NCBI GenBank assembly: GCA_019119595.1
Contig: DWWS01000018.1
Location: 124,001-188,000 of the forward strand
DNA: 64,000 bases
Direction: 5' to 3'
Source: Candidatus Eisenbergiella merdavium
GTDB taxonomy: Bacteria; Bacillota; Clostridia; Lachnospirales; Lachnospiraceae
Each line of letters begins with the position of its first letter. The first letter of the stretch is position 1. The position numbers and the translations under genes are program-made. The notes beneath the pieces were generated by a model. The model searched no databases. It was not told the origin of the DNA and was given only the letters and a program-made list of their open reading frames with translations. This document shows positions 36,698 through 44,287 of this stretch, in pieces.

Positions 36698-36828
36698 AGC
36701 CGCGCAGTCATCCGAAAAAATCGGCGCCGGAAGGCCGCTTGCGGATTTCCGGCGTTGACTTTTTTCGGATGAATATGTGGCGACAGCCACATAGCGAAAG
36801 GCCGAAGGCCTTGAGCCTGCGCGGCTCT
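36698..36828. repeat. Four-helix junction-like repeat, copy 2
   Basis: Closing stem GAGCCGCGCAG (36698-36708) / CTGCGCGGCTC (36818-36828), 11 bp without mismatch, encloses a long helix (ATCCGAAAAAA at 36711-36721 with TTTTTTCGGAT at 36761-36771, continuing inward with CGCCGGAA), ATGTGGC-GACA-GCCACAT (36776-36793) and AAGGCC-GAA-GGCCTT (36799-36813). Order, size and several sequence blocks (ATCCGAAAA, GATATG or GAATATG) match copy 1 at 26515-26649. It fills the gap between the hrcA promoter and the oxidase gene. Confidence 0.75.
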
Positions 36829-36885
36829 CCTCCCGCAGCCTGTCACCTCTCCCGCGCACCCATCCGGAAAAACCAGCGCAGTTCA

Positions 36886-37338
36886 TCACCGCCCATCATA
36901 TTTCTTCCATATATAATTCCTGGTCTCCACGTCAAACCTTTCCATATAAGGAATGTCGTCCACATAACGCCATCTTTCAACCAAAGAAGGCGTGACCGCG
37001 AACAGTCTTTCATTTTCCAGCATGGAATAGCTCCGGAAGGAGGATGGGAAATACCTTTCATACGCCAGGCAGAATGCCGGATCATCCAGGGGCCGTCCCA
37101 CCTCCTCACATTCCCCTTCTATCTGAATATTATCCGCGCAGAGCGCAACATGGGGATTCTTTTTGATCTGCTCATATTTTCTGAAGGTTCTGTCCGTCTG
37201 AAAAAAGAGCCTTCCCTCCAGCATGACGACGCTCATCGTTCTTGACGTTACGATATCGTTCAGAGACGTAGACAGAACCATGACCCGGCTTGCTCCCAGC
37301 TCGTCCCAAAATCTTGCATAGCATTCCTCAAACCGCAT
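36886..37338 (-). CDS. Pyridoxamine 5'-phosphate oxidase-fold protein
   Basis: A 150-residue split-barrel flavin-binding protein. The core MVLSTSLNDIVTSRTMSVVMLEGRLFFQTDRTFRKYEQI and PHVALCADNIQIEGECEEVGR is the PNPOx-like fold; the carboxy end (RWRYVDDIPYMERFDVETRNYIWKKYDG) is shared by a clostridial subgroup. Substrate and cofactor (FMN, F420 or haem) cannot be told. ATG at 37338 stands eight bases from GGAGG; the ATG at 37353 lies in the ribosome binding site itself and is in frame. Monocistronic by context. Confidence 0.85.
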   Translation of the reverse strand: MRFEECYARFWDELGASRVMVLSTSLNDIVTSRTMSVVMLEGRLFFQTDRTFRKYEQIKKNPHVALCADNIQIEGECEEVGRPLDDPAFCLAYERYFPSSFRSYSMLENERLFAVTPSLVERWRYVDDIPYMERFDVETRNYIWKKYDGR

Positions 37339-37456
37339 TTCTTTTTCCTCCATCAGGCAGCCAGCGCCCCGCCTCGGTGAAACCAAGCCCTGCCGCGCTT
37401 CGGGACGGGCCTGAAATAGTTTTATGATCATAAATTAAATTTCGCATATAAAGTGT

Positions 37457-37485
37457 TTGCAAATTCCTGCGCGGCGGTATATTCT
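37457..37485 (+). promoter_or_regulatory. Promoter and leader of the DUF5722 gene
   Basis: TTGCAA (37457-37462) and TATTCT (37480-37485) with 17-base spacing. The 125-base leader contains a hairpin AAGCGGC-N7-GCCGCTT (about 37529-37551) and a cre-like sequence TGAAAGCGCCAACT (37577-37590, two mismatches to the CcpA consensus), followed by AAAGGGGGAG. No riboswitch class was recognised. Confidence 0.5.
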
Positions 37486-37615
37486 GTAGCTGTAACCATC
37501 ATTTTTTACGCGCGTTCAGCCCGCAATATAAGCGGCATATAACAGCCGCTTCCGGAGGACAGGGACAGACGCCGGCTGAAAGCGCCAACTGCCAATCAAA
37601 GGGGGAGAACACAAC

Positions 37616-39169
37616 ATGAAAAAACACAATTCCTTCTTCGTCCTCACGGCCGCTCTCGCCGTGCTCATCCTGTCTCTTTTTCCGAAAATGGAAATGAAGG
37701 CAGCCGGGGCCGCCACGTTAAACTCTGCTGTGATTCAGGGAAATCAGGTGGTCGTGACCGGAACGGCATCCGTGGTTTCCGAGGACGGAATCCTGCATCT
37801 GTACGCGCAGAATCCGTACGAATCCGGCGCACAGGGCGTTGAAGTCGCCCAGGCTCCAAACGGAACCGCAACCTTTACTTTTTCTCTGAACAAAAATTCC
37901 GCCAACAGCAATCTGTTTAAGAAGTTCACCATCGTAGCCATCCAGAACGGAGTACCCACCGCGGTTTCCAACTCTGTTTATATCACAAATCCGGAGGCCT
38001 GCGCAACCCACACCGCCGCGAGGCGCGACGGAGGGATCAAGGGAATCCTTCCCGCCTCCCAGCTTCTGAACGCCAATTATCTGAAGGAGCTCGGCGTCCA
38101 GCAGGCGACCTACAACCTTTTACTGGGACGGATCACCACTGGAGGCGGCCTCGACTATCAGTATAACGGAAAGACCTGGCATTTCAACGCGCAGGTGGTT
38201 TCCGAATATGACACCGTTGCCCGCCGTCTGAACGATCAGGGGATTCAGGTCACCTTTATCGTGCTGAATGATCTTGGCGCGGATCCCACCCTGATCCATC
38301 CGCTCGCAAGAGACGGGGTCGCTGCCAATTATTATGCGCTGAATGCTGCCGATCAGGCCGGCGCAGAGAAGCTTGCGGCAGTCGCTTCCTTCCTCGGGCA
38401 GCGTTATTCCAACACCGGGCACGGCACAGTCGATAACTGGATCATCGGAAACGAGGTCAACGCCAGACAGATGTGGAACTATATGCAGTCCTCCGGCGTG
38501 AACCAGTATGCTTCTGAATATGCCAACGCCTTCCGTATCATGTATAACGGTCTGAAATCAGAGAACGCGAACGCGCAGGTTTACGTCGCCACCGATCAGC
38601 AGTGGGCGGTGGGCTCCAACCCGGCGCACTATTACGGCTCACGTCCCTTCCTCGTGGCCTTCAACGACAAGATCCGGTCAGAAGGAAACATCGACTGGCG
38701 GCTGTCCAGCCATCCGTACAACGTTCCTCTTTATGATCCGAACAACTGGACGCCCACCGGATATGCGACGCACAGCCAGAGCTCCAGATACGTCACCATG
38801 CAGAATATCGACGTCATAACGGATTTCCTGTCACAGCCCGAGCTTCTTTCTCCTTCAGGCAACGTGCGTTCCCTGAAGCTTTCCGAGGTGGGATATACCT
38901 CCTCCGCCGGGGATCAGCAGCAGGCCATCGCCGTAACCTACGCCTATCTGCAGGCAATGAGCAACCGTTACGTGGACGGTCTGATCATTTCACGCGAAAT
39001 GGATGAGGCGGCTGAAATCGCCCAGGGTCTGGCAGTCGGCCTCCTGAACGGAAGCGCCCAGCCGAAAATGGCCTTTGATTTCTATAAGCACGCGGGAGAT
39101 CCGAACTACCTTGCGCAGGCATCCGCAATGGCAGGGGTGGATCTCACCAGCCGAATTACGATACGCTGA
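37616..39169 (+). CDS. Secreted DUF5722 protein, probable glycoside hydrolase fold
   Basis: A 517-residue exported protein. Signal peptide residues 1-31 (SFFVLTAALAVLILSLFP, cleavage after AAGA). Residues 32-128 form a beta-sandwich-like domain (VVVTGTASVVSEDGILHLYAQNP), and 135-517 a TIM-barrel-like domain of the DUF5722 family. Two acidic residues sit where clan GH-A hydrolases keep their acid/base and nucleophile: Glu280 in IIGNEVNARQMW and Glu424 in KLSEVGYTSS. This suggests an endo-acting glycosidase on an extracellular polysaccharide; the substrate is unknown and no activity is established for the family to my knowledge. It has its own promoter and a strong terminator. Confidence 0.85.
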   Translation: MKKHNSFFVLTAALAVLILSLFPKMEMKAAGAATLNSAVIQGNQVVVTGTASVVSEDGILHLYAQNPYESGAQGVEVAQAPNGTATFTFSLNKNSANSNLFKKFTIVAIQNGVPTAVSNSVYITNPEACATHTAARRDGGIKGILPASQLLNANYLKELGVQQATYNLLLGRITTGGGLDYQYNGKTWHFNAQVVSEYDTVARRLNDQGIQVTFIVLNDLGADPTLIHPLARDGVAANYYALNAADQAGAEKLAAVASFLGQRYSNTGHGTVDNWIIGNEVNARQMWNYMQSSGVNQYASEYANAFRIMYNGLKSENANAQVYVATDQQWAVGSNPAHYYGSRPFLVAFNDKIRSEGNIDWRLSSHPYNVPLYDPNNWTPTGYATHSQSSRYVTMQNIDVITDFLSQPELLSPSGNVRSLKLSEVGYTSSAGDQQQAIAVTYAYLQAMSNRYVDGLIISREMDEAAEIAQGLAVGLLNGSAQPKMAFDFYKHAGDPNYLAQASAMAGVDLTSRITIR

Positions 39170-39243
39170 GCGCGCATCTTCATGGAAGCGGTCCTTCGGA
39201 TCTGAGCGTTCGACTGACAATAAGCTTTTTCAAAAATATAAAC

Positions 39244-39276
39244 GGGCATGGCCGTCGGCCATGCCCTATATTTTTT
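39244..39276 (+). terminator. Terminator between DUF5722 and DUF6465 genes
   Basis: Perfect 10-bp stem GGGCATGGCC-GTC-GGCCATGCCC followed by TATATTTTTT. The opposite strand is less T-rich, so it serves mainly the plus-strand gene but may stop the convergent one as well. Confidence 0.9.
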
Positions 39277-39289
39277 CATTCCTGTTTTA

Positions 39290-39817
39290 TCAGATATTAA
39301 AGCTTCCGGTAACGTCGCCGTTTACCACATAGTAAACGCTGTTCTCCTCAGGCTTCACATACAGCTCTACGCTCTTGAAATCAGCCTCATCCTTTCCGAG
39401 ATCATATTTCCAGACATCCTTTGCGATTCTGACCAGATCCTCGGTGGAATAGGACTTTCCGGAAAACTGAACCGTCACATTTCCCTTTACCTCAGCGCTC
39501 TTTCTCGTTCTTCTTGCGGGCGCCTTGGCGGGCTTTGCTTCCTCGGCCTTTTCCGTCTTTGCAGCCTTTGCGGCAGGAGCTTCCTTTTCAGCCGTCTCCG
39601 CCTTTGCGGCTGCCGTCCTGGCAGTGGTCTTTCTCGTCGTCTTCTTTATGGTTTCCTTCTTAGCCGTTTCCTTCTTCTCAGCGGCCTTCTTCGGTGCAGC
39701 CGCCTTCTTTGCCGCCGGAGCCTTCACCTCGGCTGCCTTCTCAGATGCTTTTGCGCCGGTCTTTGCCGCTTCTGCCTTTGCGGCTGCCTTTTCTTCCGAT
39801 TTCTTCATTTCTGTCAT
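39290..39817 (-). CDS. DUF6465 protein with histone H1-like basic region
   Basis: A 175-residue protein of two parts. Residues 1-110 are almost only Ala, Lys, Glu and Thr with repeated KKAAAPKKAAEKKE-like segments, like the disordered tail of histone H1 or bacterial HC1-type proteins. Residues 112-175 (VTVQFSGKSYSTEDLVRIAKDVW ... VYYVVNGDVTGSF) form the DUF6465 domain found in Lachnospiraceae. Nucleic-acid binding is likely from composition but unproven. A strong promoter (39923-39951) and TAAGGAGGAG ribosome binding site point to high expression. Confidence 0.85.
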   Translation of the reverse strand: MTEMKKSEEKAAAKAEAAKTGAKASEKAAEVKAPAAKKAAAPKKAAEKKETAKKETIKKTTRKTTARTAAAKAETAEKEAPAAKAAKTEKAEEAKPAKAPARRTRKSAEVKGNVTVQFSGKSYSTEDLVRIAKDVWKYDLGKDEADFKSVELYVKPEENSVYYVVNGDVTGSFNI

Positions 39818-39922
39818 AATTTTTTCTCCTCCTTAGGAAACTGAAACTGCTTTCCTTCGATCCAGGTATATGATCCTTATTCCAAGCGCAACTGAGCAGT
39901 AAAATACCTGAATTATGAAGCC

Positions 39923-39951
39923 AGTTTACTGCAAAATCGCAAACTTGTCAA
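39923..39951 (-). promoter_or_regulatory. Promoter of the DUF6465 gene
   Basis: TTGACA (39946-39951), 17 bases, TAAACT (39923-39928) on the minus strand. It lies just behind the end of the histidine kinase gene and gives a leader of about 100 bases. Confidence 0.75.
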
Positions 39952-39995
39952 CTTATGAGGCCGCTTTTTGCCGGAAAATGGGGCTTTCACGGCGC

Positions 39996-41396
39996 TTAAA
40001 GCCTTTTTTTAAACGGAAGCACCACAGTAAAGCAGCTTCCTTTTCCCGGTTCGCTTTCCAGCCGGATGCTTCCGCTGTAAAATTCCACGATGTGCTTGAC
40101 GATGGAAAGACCAAGGCCGGTACCTCCCATTTTCTTGCTTCTGCCCTTATCCACCCGGTAAAACCGTTCAAAAACCCGTTCCTGTTCTTCTTTGTCCATT
40201 CCGCAGCCGTCGTCCCTGACCCGGATAAAAAGTCTGCCGTTTTCCTGCCAGGCCTCCACCCAGACGTTTCCTCCCGGATGATTATATTTGATTCCGTTGC
40301 TGACCAGGTTCATGATCAGCTCCCTTAGCTGCTTTGCGCTGGCTTCGATCGCCACAGGGCTGCATTCCTTGTGCAGCATCACCTGATACTCTGCGGCGAT
40401 AGGCTCCGCCGATTCAAATATTTCAGTCAGCAGAGGCCCGATCCGAACGGTGGAGAAGGTGACCTCCGCCTCTTTTGCCTCCAGCCGTGAAATCATAAGG
40501 ATATCGTTGATGAGATTCGTCATGTTCCCCGTTTCCTTCAGGATACGGGCATAAAAATCCTTTTTGGTCGCCTCGTCCTGGACGAAACCCTGGTCAAGGA
40601 GCTCCGCGTAGCCCCGGATCGATGTGATGGGCGTTTTCAGCTCATGGGATGCGTTGCTGAAAAATTCCTGGCGGATCTTTTTTTCCTTCTCCAGCTGATC
40701 CATATGAGCCTGAATCTCTGCCGCCATTTTCATCGTGGTTTCCGAGATCACGTTCAGCTCCTTATATTTATACCGCTTGAAGGAAAAATCGGTCTGCGCG
40801 CCGTTCACCTTTCCCATTTCCTCCGATATCTCATTCAGCGGGGTCGTAATGGTATCGGCAAAGCGGACGGCGATGACAACGCTGACCACAAAGGCGATTC
40901 CCGTGCCTAGGAGAAGAACCGGGAAAATGCTGATCACATAATCCAGCACGTTGGTGTAGGGGATCGCCATACGGACCACATACCTCCCGTTTGTGGAGCG
41001 CGCCGCCACATACAGCATGCTTTCACCGATGGATTCCGAGCTTCTCGTATCGCTGCCCGTTCCCGTCTGAAAAGCCTCCTGCACCTCATCACGTTCCAGA
41101 TGGTTCTCCATCCCGTCCACCTGATCGACCTCACTGTCCGCCGCCACCGTCCCGTCGGAAGCGATCACCGTGATCCGCGAAGCCGCATCCAGCGCCTCCG
41201 CATGCAGCCGTTCCACCTGCTCCTGCAGATTGCCGCTGTAATCCAGCGCGTAATCCACCGTATGGATGGTTCTCAGCATGGCGGACATATCGTGCTGCAG
41301 CATGTTCCTTCCGATGAAATAATAGGAAAAGGCGCCGCTGACCGCGAGAGCCAGCAGCAGGATCACCACAAATCTGAGCAGAACCGCTCTTTTCAT
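39996..41396 (-). CDS. PhoR-type sensor histidine kinase
   Basis: Membrane histidine kinase of 466 residues: first membrane helix at 4-26, extracellular sensing domain of about 125 residues, second helix near 155-180, HAMP (RFADTITTPLNEISEEM), HisKA with the phosphorylated His251 in SNASHELKTPI, and HATPase with N box (NLVSNGIKYN), DDGCGMD and GGTGLGLSIV. The ATG at 41396 follows the regulator stop by one base (TGACATG), so the two are coupled. The domain layout and the phosphate-type direct repeats upstream of the partner suggest a PhoP/PhoR system; other cell-envelope sensors share the layout. Confidence 0.92.
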   Translation of the reverse strand: MKRAVLLRFVVILLLALAVSGAFSYYFIGRNMLQHDMSAMLRTIHTVDYALDYSGNLQEQVERLHAEALDAASRITVIASDGTVAADSEVDQVDGMENHLERDEVQEAFQTGTGSDTRSSESIGESMLYVAARSTNGRYVVRMAIPYTNVLDYVISIFPVLLLGTGIAFVVSVVIAVRFADTITTPLNEISEEMGKVNGAQTDFSFKRYKYKELNVISETTMKMAAEIQAHMDQLEKEKKIRQEFFSNASHELKTPITSIRGYAELLDQGFVQDEATKKDFYARILKETGNMTNLINDILMISRLEAKEAEVTFSTVRIGPLLTEIFESAEPIAAEYQVMLHKECSPVAIEASAKQLRELIMNLVSNGIKYNHPGGNVWVEAWQENGRLFIRVRDDGCGMDKEEQERVFERFYRVDKGRSKKMGGTGLGLSIVKHIVEFYSGSIRLESEPGKGSCFTVVLPFKKRL

Positions 41397-41397
41397 G

Positions 41398-42105
41398 TCA
41401 GCCCTCCGTTTCCTGAGGGAGCACGAAGCGGTATCCCACGCTGCGGACCGTTTTAATGTATTTGCTTCCTTCCTCACCCAGCTTCTGACGCAGCGTCCGG
41501 ATATGAATATCCAGCGTGCGCGTCTCGATATCGGCGGAATAATCCCAGAGCCGGTTAAGAAGCTCATCCCGTTCCACCACTCTGGAGCGGTTATCCACCA
41601 AATACATCAAAAGCTCATACTCCTTATAGGTGAGTACCACCGGCGCGCCGTTCATGCTCACCTCCCTGGCGTCCGTATTCACGGTGAGGCCGCCCAGGCT
41701 CACAACGCCCTCCGCTTTCAGGCTCTGCCTTTCTGCGGTGCGTCTCAAAAGGGAACGGATCCTGGCCGCCAGCTCCAGCACGCCGAAGGGCTTAGTCACA
41801 TAATCGTCCGCTCCTCCGTCCAGTCCTACCACTTTATCATATTCCTTGTCCTTCGCCGTAAGAACAATGATGGGAATATTTTTCAGCTCGTCCGTCCTTT
41901 CCCGGATCAGCCGGATGGCGGAAAGCCCGTCCATGCCGGGAAGCATCAGATCAAACACCGCAAGATCCGGCTTTTCCTTTTCCAGCTCCTCCAGAGCCTC
42001 CTCTGCGGTTTCAAAGGCCGCGACCTGATGGCCGTAGCCCTCCATGGCGATCTTTACCAGATTACGGATATTTTCATCATCCTCGATCACAAATATTTTC
42101 TTCAT
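41398..42105 (-). CDS. PhoB/OmpR-family response regulator
   Basis: A 235-residue regulator: receiver domain 1-120 with acidic pocket EDDEN, phosphorylated Asp in VFDLMLPGMDG (about residue 51), Thr in VLTAKD and Lys in VTKPF; winged helix-turn-helix 135-232 (LTYKEYELLMYLVDNRSRVVERDELLNRLW ... IRTLRQKLG ... YIKTVRSVGYRF). ATG at 42105 follows GGAGAAGAAAAC. Two TTTACA repeats 11 bases apart lie upstream (42249-42265), the geometry of a Pho box, consistent with autoregulation. The kinase follows by translational coupling. Confidence 0.93.
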   Translation of the reverse strand: MKKIFVIEDDENIRNLVKIAMEGYGHQVAAFETAEEALEELEKEKPDLAVFDLMLPGMDGLSAIRLIRERTDELKNIPIIVLTAKDKEYDKVVGLDGGADDYVTKPFGVLELAARIRSLLRRTAERQSLKAEGVVSLGGLTVNTDAREVSMNGAPVVLTYKEYELLMYLVDNRSRVVERDELLNRLWDYSADIETRTLDIHIRTLRQKLGEEGSKYIKTVRSVGYRFVLPQETEG

Positions 42106-42248
42106 GTTTTCTTCTCCGTTTTGTCCTGTTACAGGCTCTTTTCTGCTTTTACGCGCAGTGCGGGCAGGCAAAGGCTTACCGCCTGCCCGCCGCGTCCATC
42201 TCATCCTTTCCATTGTAACAGCACCGCTTTGCGAATGCATCCGAATTA

Positions 42249-42265
42249 TGTAAAATGTTTGTAAA
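42249..42265 (-). promoter_or_regulatory. Pho-box-like direct repeats upstream of the response regulator
   Basis: TTTACA occurs twice on the minus strand (complements at 42249-42254 and 42260-42265), exactly 11 bases apart, as in PhoP/PhoB sites. It stands about 145 bases before the start codon; a TACAAT -10-like box lies between. The rest of 42106-42360 shows a GGGCAGGC/GCCTGCCC stem near 42160-42190 and no gene. Confidence 0.5.
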
Positions 42266-42351
42266 ATCCGAATACTTTTGCCAGGTCTGCGTCTTTCCTG
42301 CGAAGGCCGTGCGAAAATATTCCGGCAGGAGGCATCCGCCCCATCGCTGCG

Positions 42352-42409
42352 CTACAAAAATAAATCAGGCCCGTTCCCCTCGCGGTTTTCCACGAAGGAA
42401 ACGGGCCTG
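42352..42409 (-). terminator. Terminator of uppP
   Basis: CAGGCCCGTTTCC pairs with GGGGAACGGGCCTG on the minus strand and is followed by ATTTATTTTTGT, directly behind the uppP stop codon. Confidence 0.85.
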
Positions 42410-42415
42410 CAGCTC

Positions 42416-43249
42416 TTATGCAAGAACATAAAAATAGAGAAGCACCAGAATACCCAGAGCGATGCGGTACCAGCCGAACACCTTGAAATCATGCTTTCTG
42501 ATGTATCCCATCAGGAAGGAAATGACCATCATGGAAACCACAAAGGCGGATACCATTCCCACGATCAGAAGAAGGCCCTCCTGACCGGTGAAGGAAAAGC
42601 CGAATTTCACCAGCTTTAAAAGGCTCGCGCCGAACATGACCGGGATCGCAAGGAAAAAGGTAAATTCCGCAGACACGGTCCGGCTGACGCCGATCAGAAG
42701 CGCGCCGATTATGGTTGCTCCGGAACGGGAGGTGCCGGGGAAAACGGCGGCAATGAGCTGAAACAGTCCGATCAGCAGTGCATCCCGGTAGGTCAGCGCG
42801 GCGATGCTTTTCACCCGCGGCTTCCTGCCCCGGTTCCAGTTTTCGATCACGATAAACGCGATACCGAACAGGATCAGCATGAGGGCCACCACCGTCGCGT
42901 TGTACAGGTAGGGGCTGATCAGGTCATCCAGCAGGATCCCGTAGATCATGGCGGGCACACAGGCTGCGACCACCTTGAACCACATCTGGAAGATATCCTT
43001 CCGGATGATCCCTTTTTTCCTCCCCTTCGCGGAAAGATCGAAGGGAAAGATCTTATTCCAGAACAGGATCACCACCGCAAAAATGGCGCCAAGCTGGATC
43101 ACAACCAGAAAAACCTCCCAGAATTCGGGAGAAACGTCGAGAGTAACAAATTCATCCAGAAGGATCATGTGTCCCGTGCTGCTGATGGGCAGCCACTCCG
43201 TGATCCCTTCCACGATTCCGAACAGGATCGCTTTTAAAATCTCAATCAT
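42416..43249 (-). CDS. uppP: Undecaprenyl-diphosphatase UppP (BacA)
   Basis: Recycles the undecaprenyl lipid carrier by removing one phosphate on the outer face of the membrane. The 277 residues show the two signatures EGITEWLPISSTGH near residue 14 and PGTSRSGAT near 170, plus about eight membrane helices. ATG 43249 is preferred over a GTG four codons upstream, since GGTGAGG stands seven bases ahead of it. Overproduction gives bacitracin resistance in other bacteria. Stand-alone gene between patatin and the PhoPR-like pair. Confidence 0.97.
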   Translation of the reverse strand: MIEILKAILFGIVEGITEWLPISSTGHMILLDEFVTLDVSPEFWEVFLVVIQLGAIFAVVILFWNKIFPFDLSAKGRKKGIIRKDIFQMWFKVVAACVPAMIYGILLDDLISPYLYNATVVALMLILFGIAFIVIENWNRGRKPRVKSIAALTYRDALLIGLFQLIAAVFPGTSRSGATIIGALLIGVSRTVSAEFTFFLAIPVMFGASLLKLVKFGFSFTGQEGLLLIVGMVSAFVVSMMVISFLMGYIRKHDFKVFGWYRIALGILVLLYFYVLA

Positions 43250-43323
43250 ATCAGTCCTCACCTTTATTCTACAATCTTTACTCTTCCATCTTCATTCCGG
43301 CGGCGGCTTCCTGTTCCGTCTCC

Positions 43324-44172
43324 TCAGCCTTCCAGATAAGCCTTCAGCCGCTCGTAGCTGCGCTCCGCTTCCGCATAGCCCTCCTCATAAAGGAGCCGGA
43401 GCTTCTCTTTGTCCTTTTCCACCCGGCCCACGCCGCTGGCCTTCTGGGGGCGGATCACAAAGGCCTGGCCGTTTTTCTCCTGCTCGGCGAGATAATCCAG
43501 CATCCGGTTGTATGCAATATGCCGGCTTGCCATCAGTTCGTAAATCTTCGGATATTTCGCATATCGAAGGCGCACCGCTCCGAGATGCTTCGAGGGCTTC
43601 CTGCGGTAGCCCACCTCCTTTGTCAGCACCACCACATTCTTCCGGTTCCCGTCCACGATGGAATGCATGATGGGCACGCTGTCGGACAGGCCGCCGTCCA
43701 GATACAGCTTTCCGCCGATCTCCACGTTTCTGGACACCAGAGGAAGCGAGGCGGAGGCCCGGACCGCGATGATGTCCTTATGCATATCGCGCAGCCGCAG
43801 GTACTCCGGCCGCCCCGTTTCAATGTTGGTCACAACGGCGAAGGCCCTTCCCTGATAGGCGTCAAACGCGTCGTAATCATAGGGGTTCAGCCGGTTGGGG
43901 ATATCGTCGTAGCACATTTTCACTCCGAACAGATCCCCGGTCCGAAGCAGACTGGATACGCTGCAGTAGTTTTTATCCTCCAGGTAATCCACGCCCACCG
44001 CGTAGGCCCGACCGCGCTGCTTCGAAAGAAAGCTACACAGATGGCAGGCCCCTGCGGACACGCCGTAGCAGCTTGAAAATCCGATTCCCTTATCCAGAAA
44101 AAAATCCAGCACTCCGGCGGTGAAGATTCCCTTCATCCCGCCGCCTTCCAAAACCAGTCCAGCCTGATACAT
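43324..44172 (-). CDS. Patatin-like phospholipase
   Basis: A 282-residue serine acylhydrolase. The oxyanion loop is LVLEGGGMKG (residues 6-15), the nucleophile elbow GVSAG with Ser39, and the dyad aspartate is in LYLDGGLSD near residue 160. No signal peptide or membrane helix is seen, so a cytoplasmic or peripheral enzyme acting on membrane lipids is likely. The family includes YqhO/RssA-like housekeeping members of this size. Its ribosome binding site is formed at the end of a composite intergenic repeat (44184-44286). Confidence 0.92.
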   Translation of the reverse strand: MYQAGLVLEGGGMKGIFTAGVLDFFLDKGIGFSSCYGVSAGACHLCSFLSKQRGRAYAVGVDYLEDKNYCSVSSLLRTGDLFGVKMCYDDIPNRLNPYDYDAFDAYQGRAFAVVTNIETGRPEYLRLRDMHKDIIAVRASASLPLVSRNVEIGGKLYLDGGLSDSVPIMHSIVDGNRKNVVVLTKEVGYRRKPSKHLGAVRLRYAKYPKIYELMASRHIAYNRMLDYLAEQEKNGQAFVIRPQKASGVGRVEKDKEKLRLLYEEGYAEAERSYERLKAYLEG

Positions 44173-44183
44173 ATATTCCTTTC

Positions 44184-44286
44184 CCGCCGCCGTCGAGCGG
44201 CATTTTATCTAATTGAGAAGAAGCACGCCAGTGCTTCTTCCAGGAAGACGGGTCCCCCGTCTTCCGCCGCCGCCGTCGAGCAGCAT
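44184..44286 (-). repeat. Composite hairpin repeat ahead of the patatin gene, copy A
   Basis: Read on the minus strand: a GC box ATGCTGCTCGACGGCGGCGG, hairpin 1 (GAAGACGGG/CCCGTCTTC, 44244-44264), linker TTCCTGGAAGAA, hairpin 2 (GAAGCAC stem of 10 bp, 44217-44240), a short AT stretch, and a second GC box ATGCCGCTCGACGGCGGCGG (44184-44203) that runs into the ribosome binding site of the patatin gene. The same order and the same linker are found at 53411-53523 ahead of the DUF47 gene, on the other strand. Confidence 0.75.
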
Positions 44287-44287
44287 T

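Noticed and set aside
37577..37590. CcpA cre site
   Set aside because: Two mismatches at conserved positions and located in the leader close to the start; kept only as a remark.
37430..37615. Riboswitch in the leader of the DUF5722 gene
   Set aside because: A hairpin and GC-rich segment are present, but none of the conserved cores of c-di-GMP, manganese, SAM or cobalamin aptamers could be matched.
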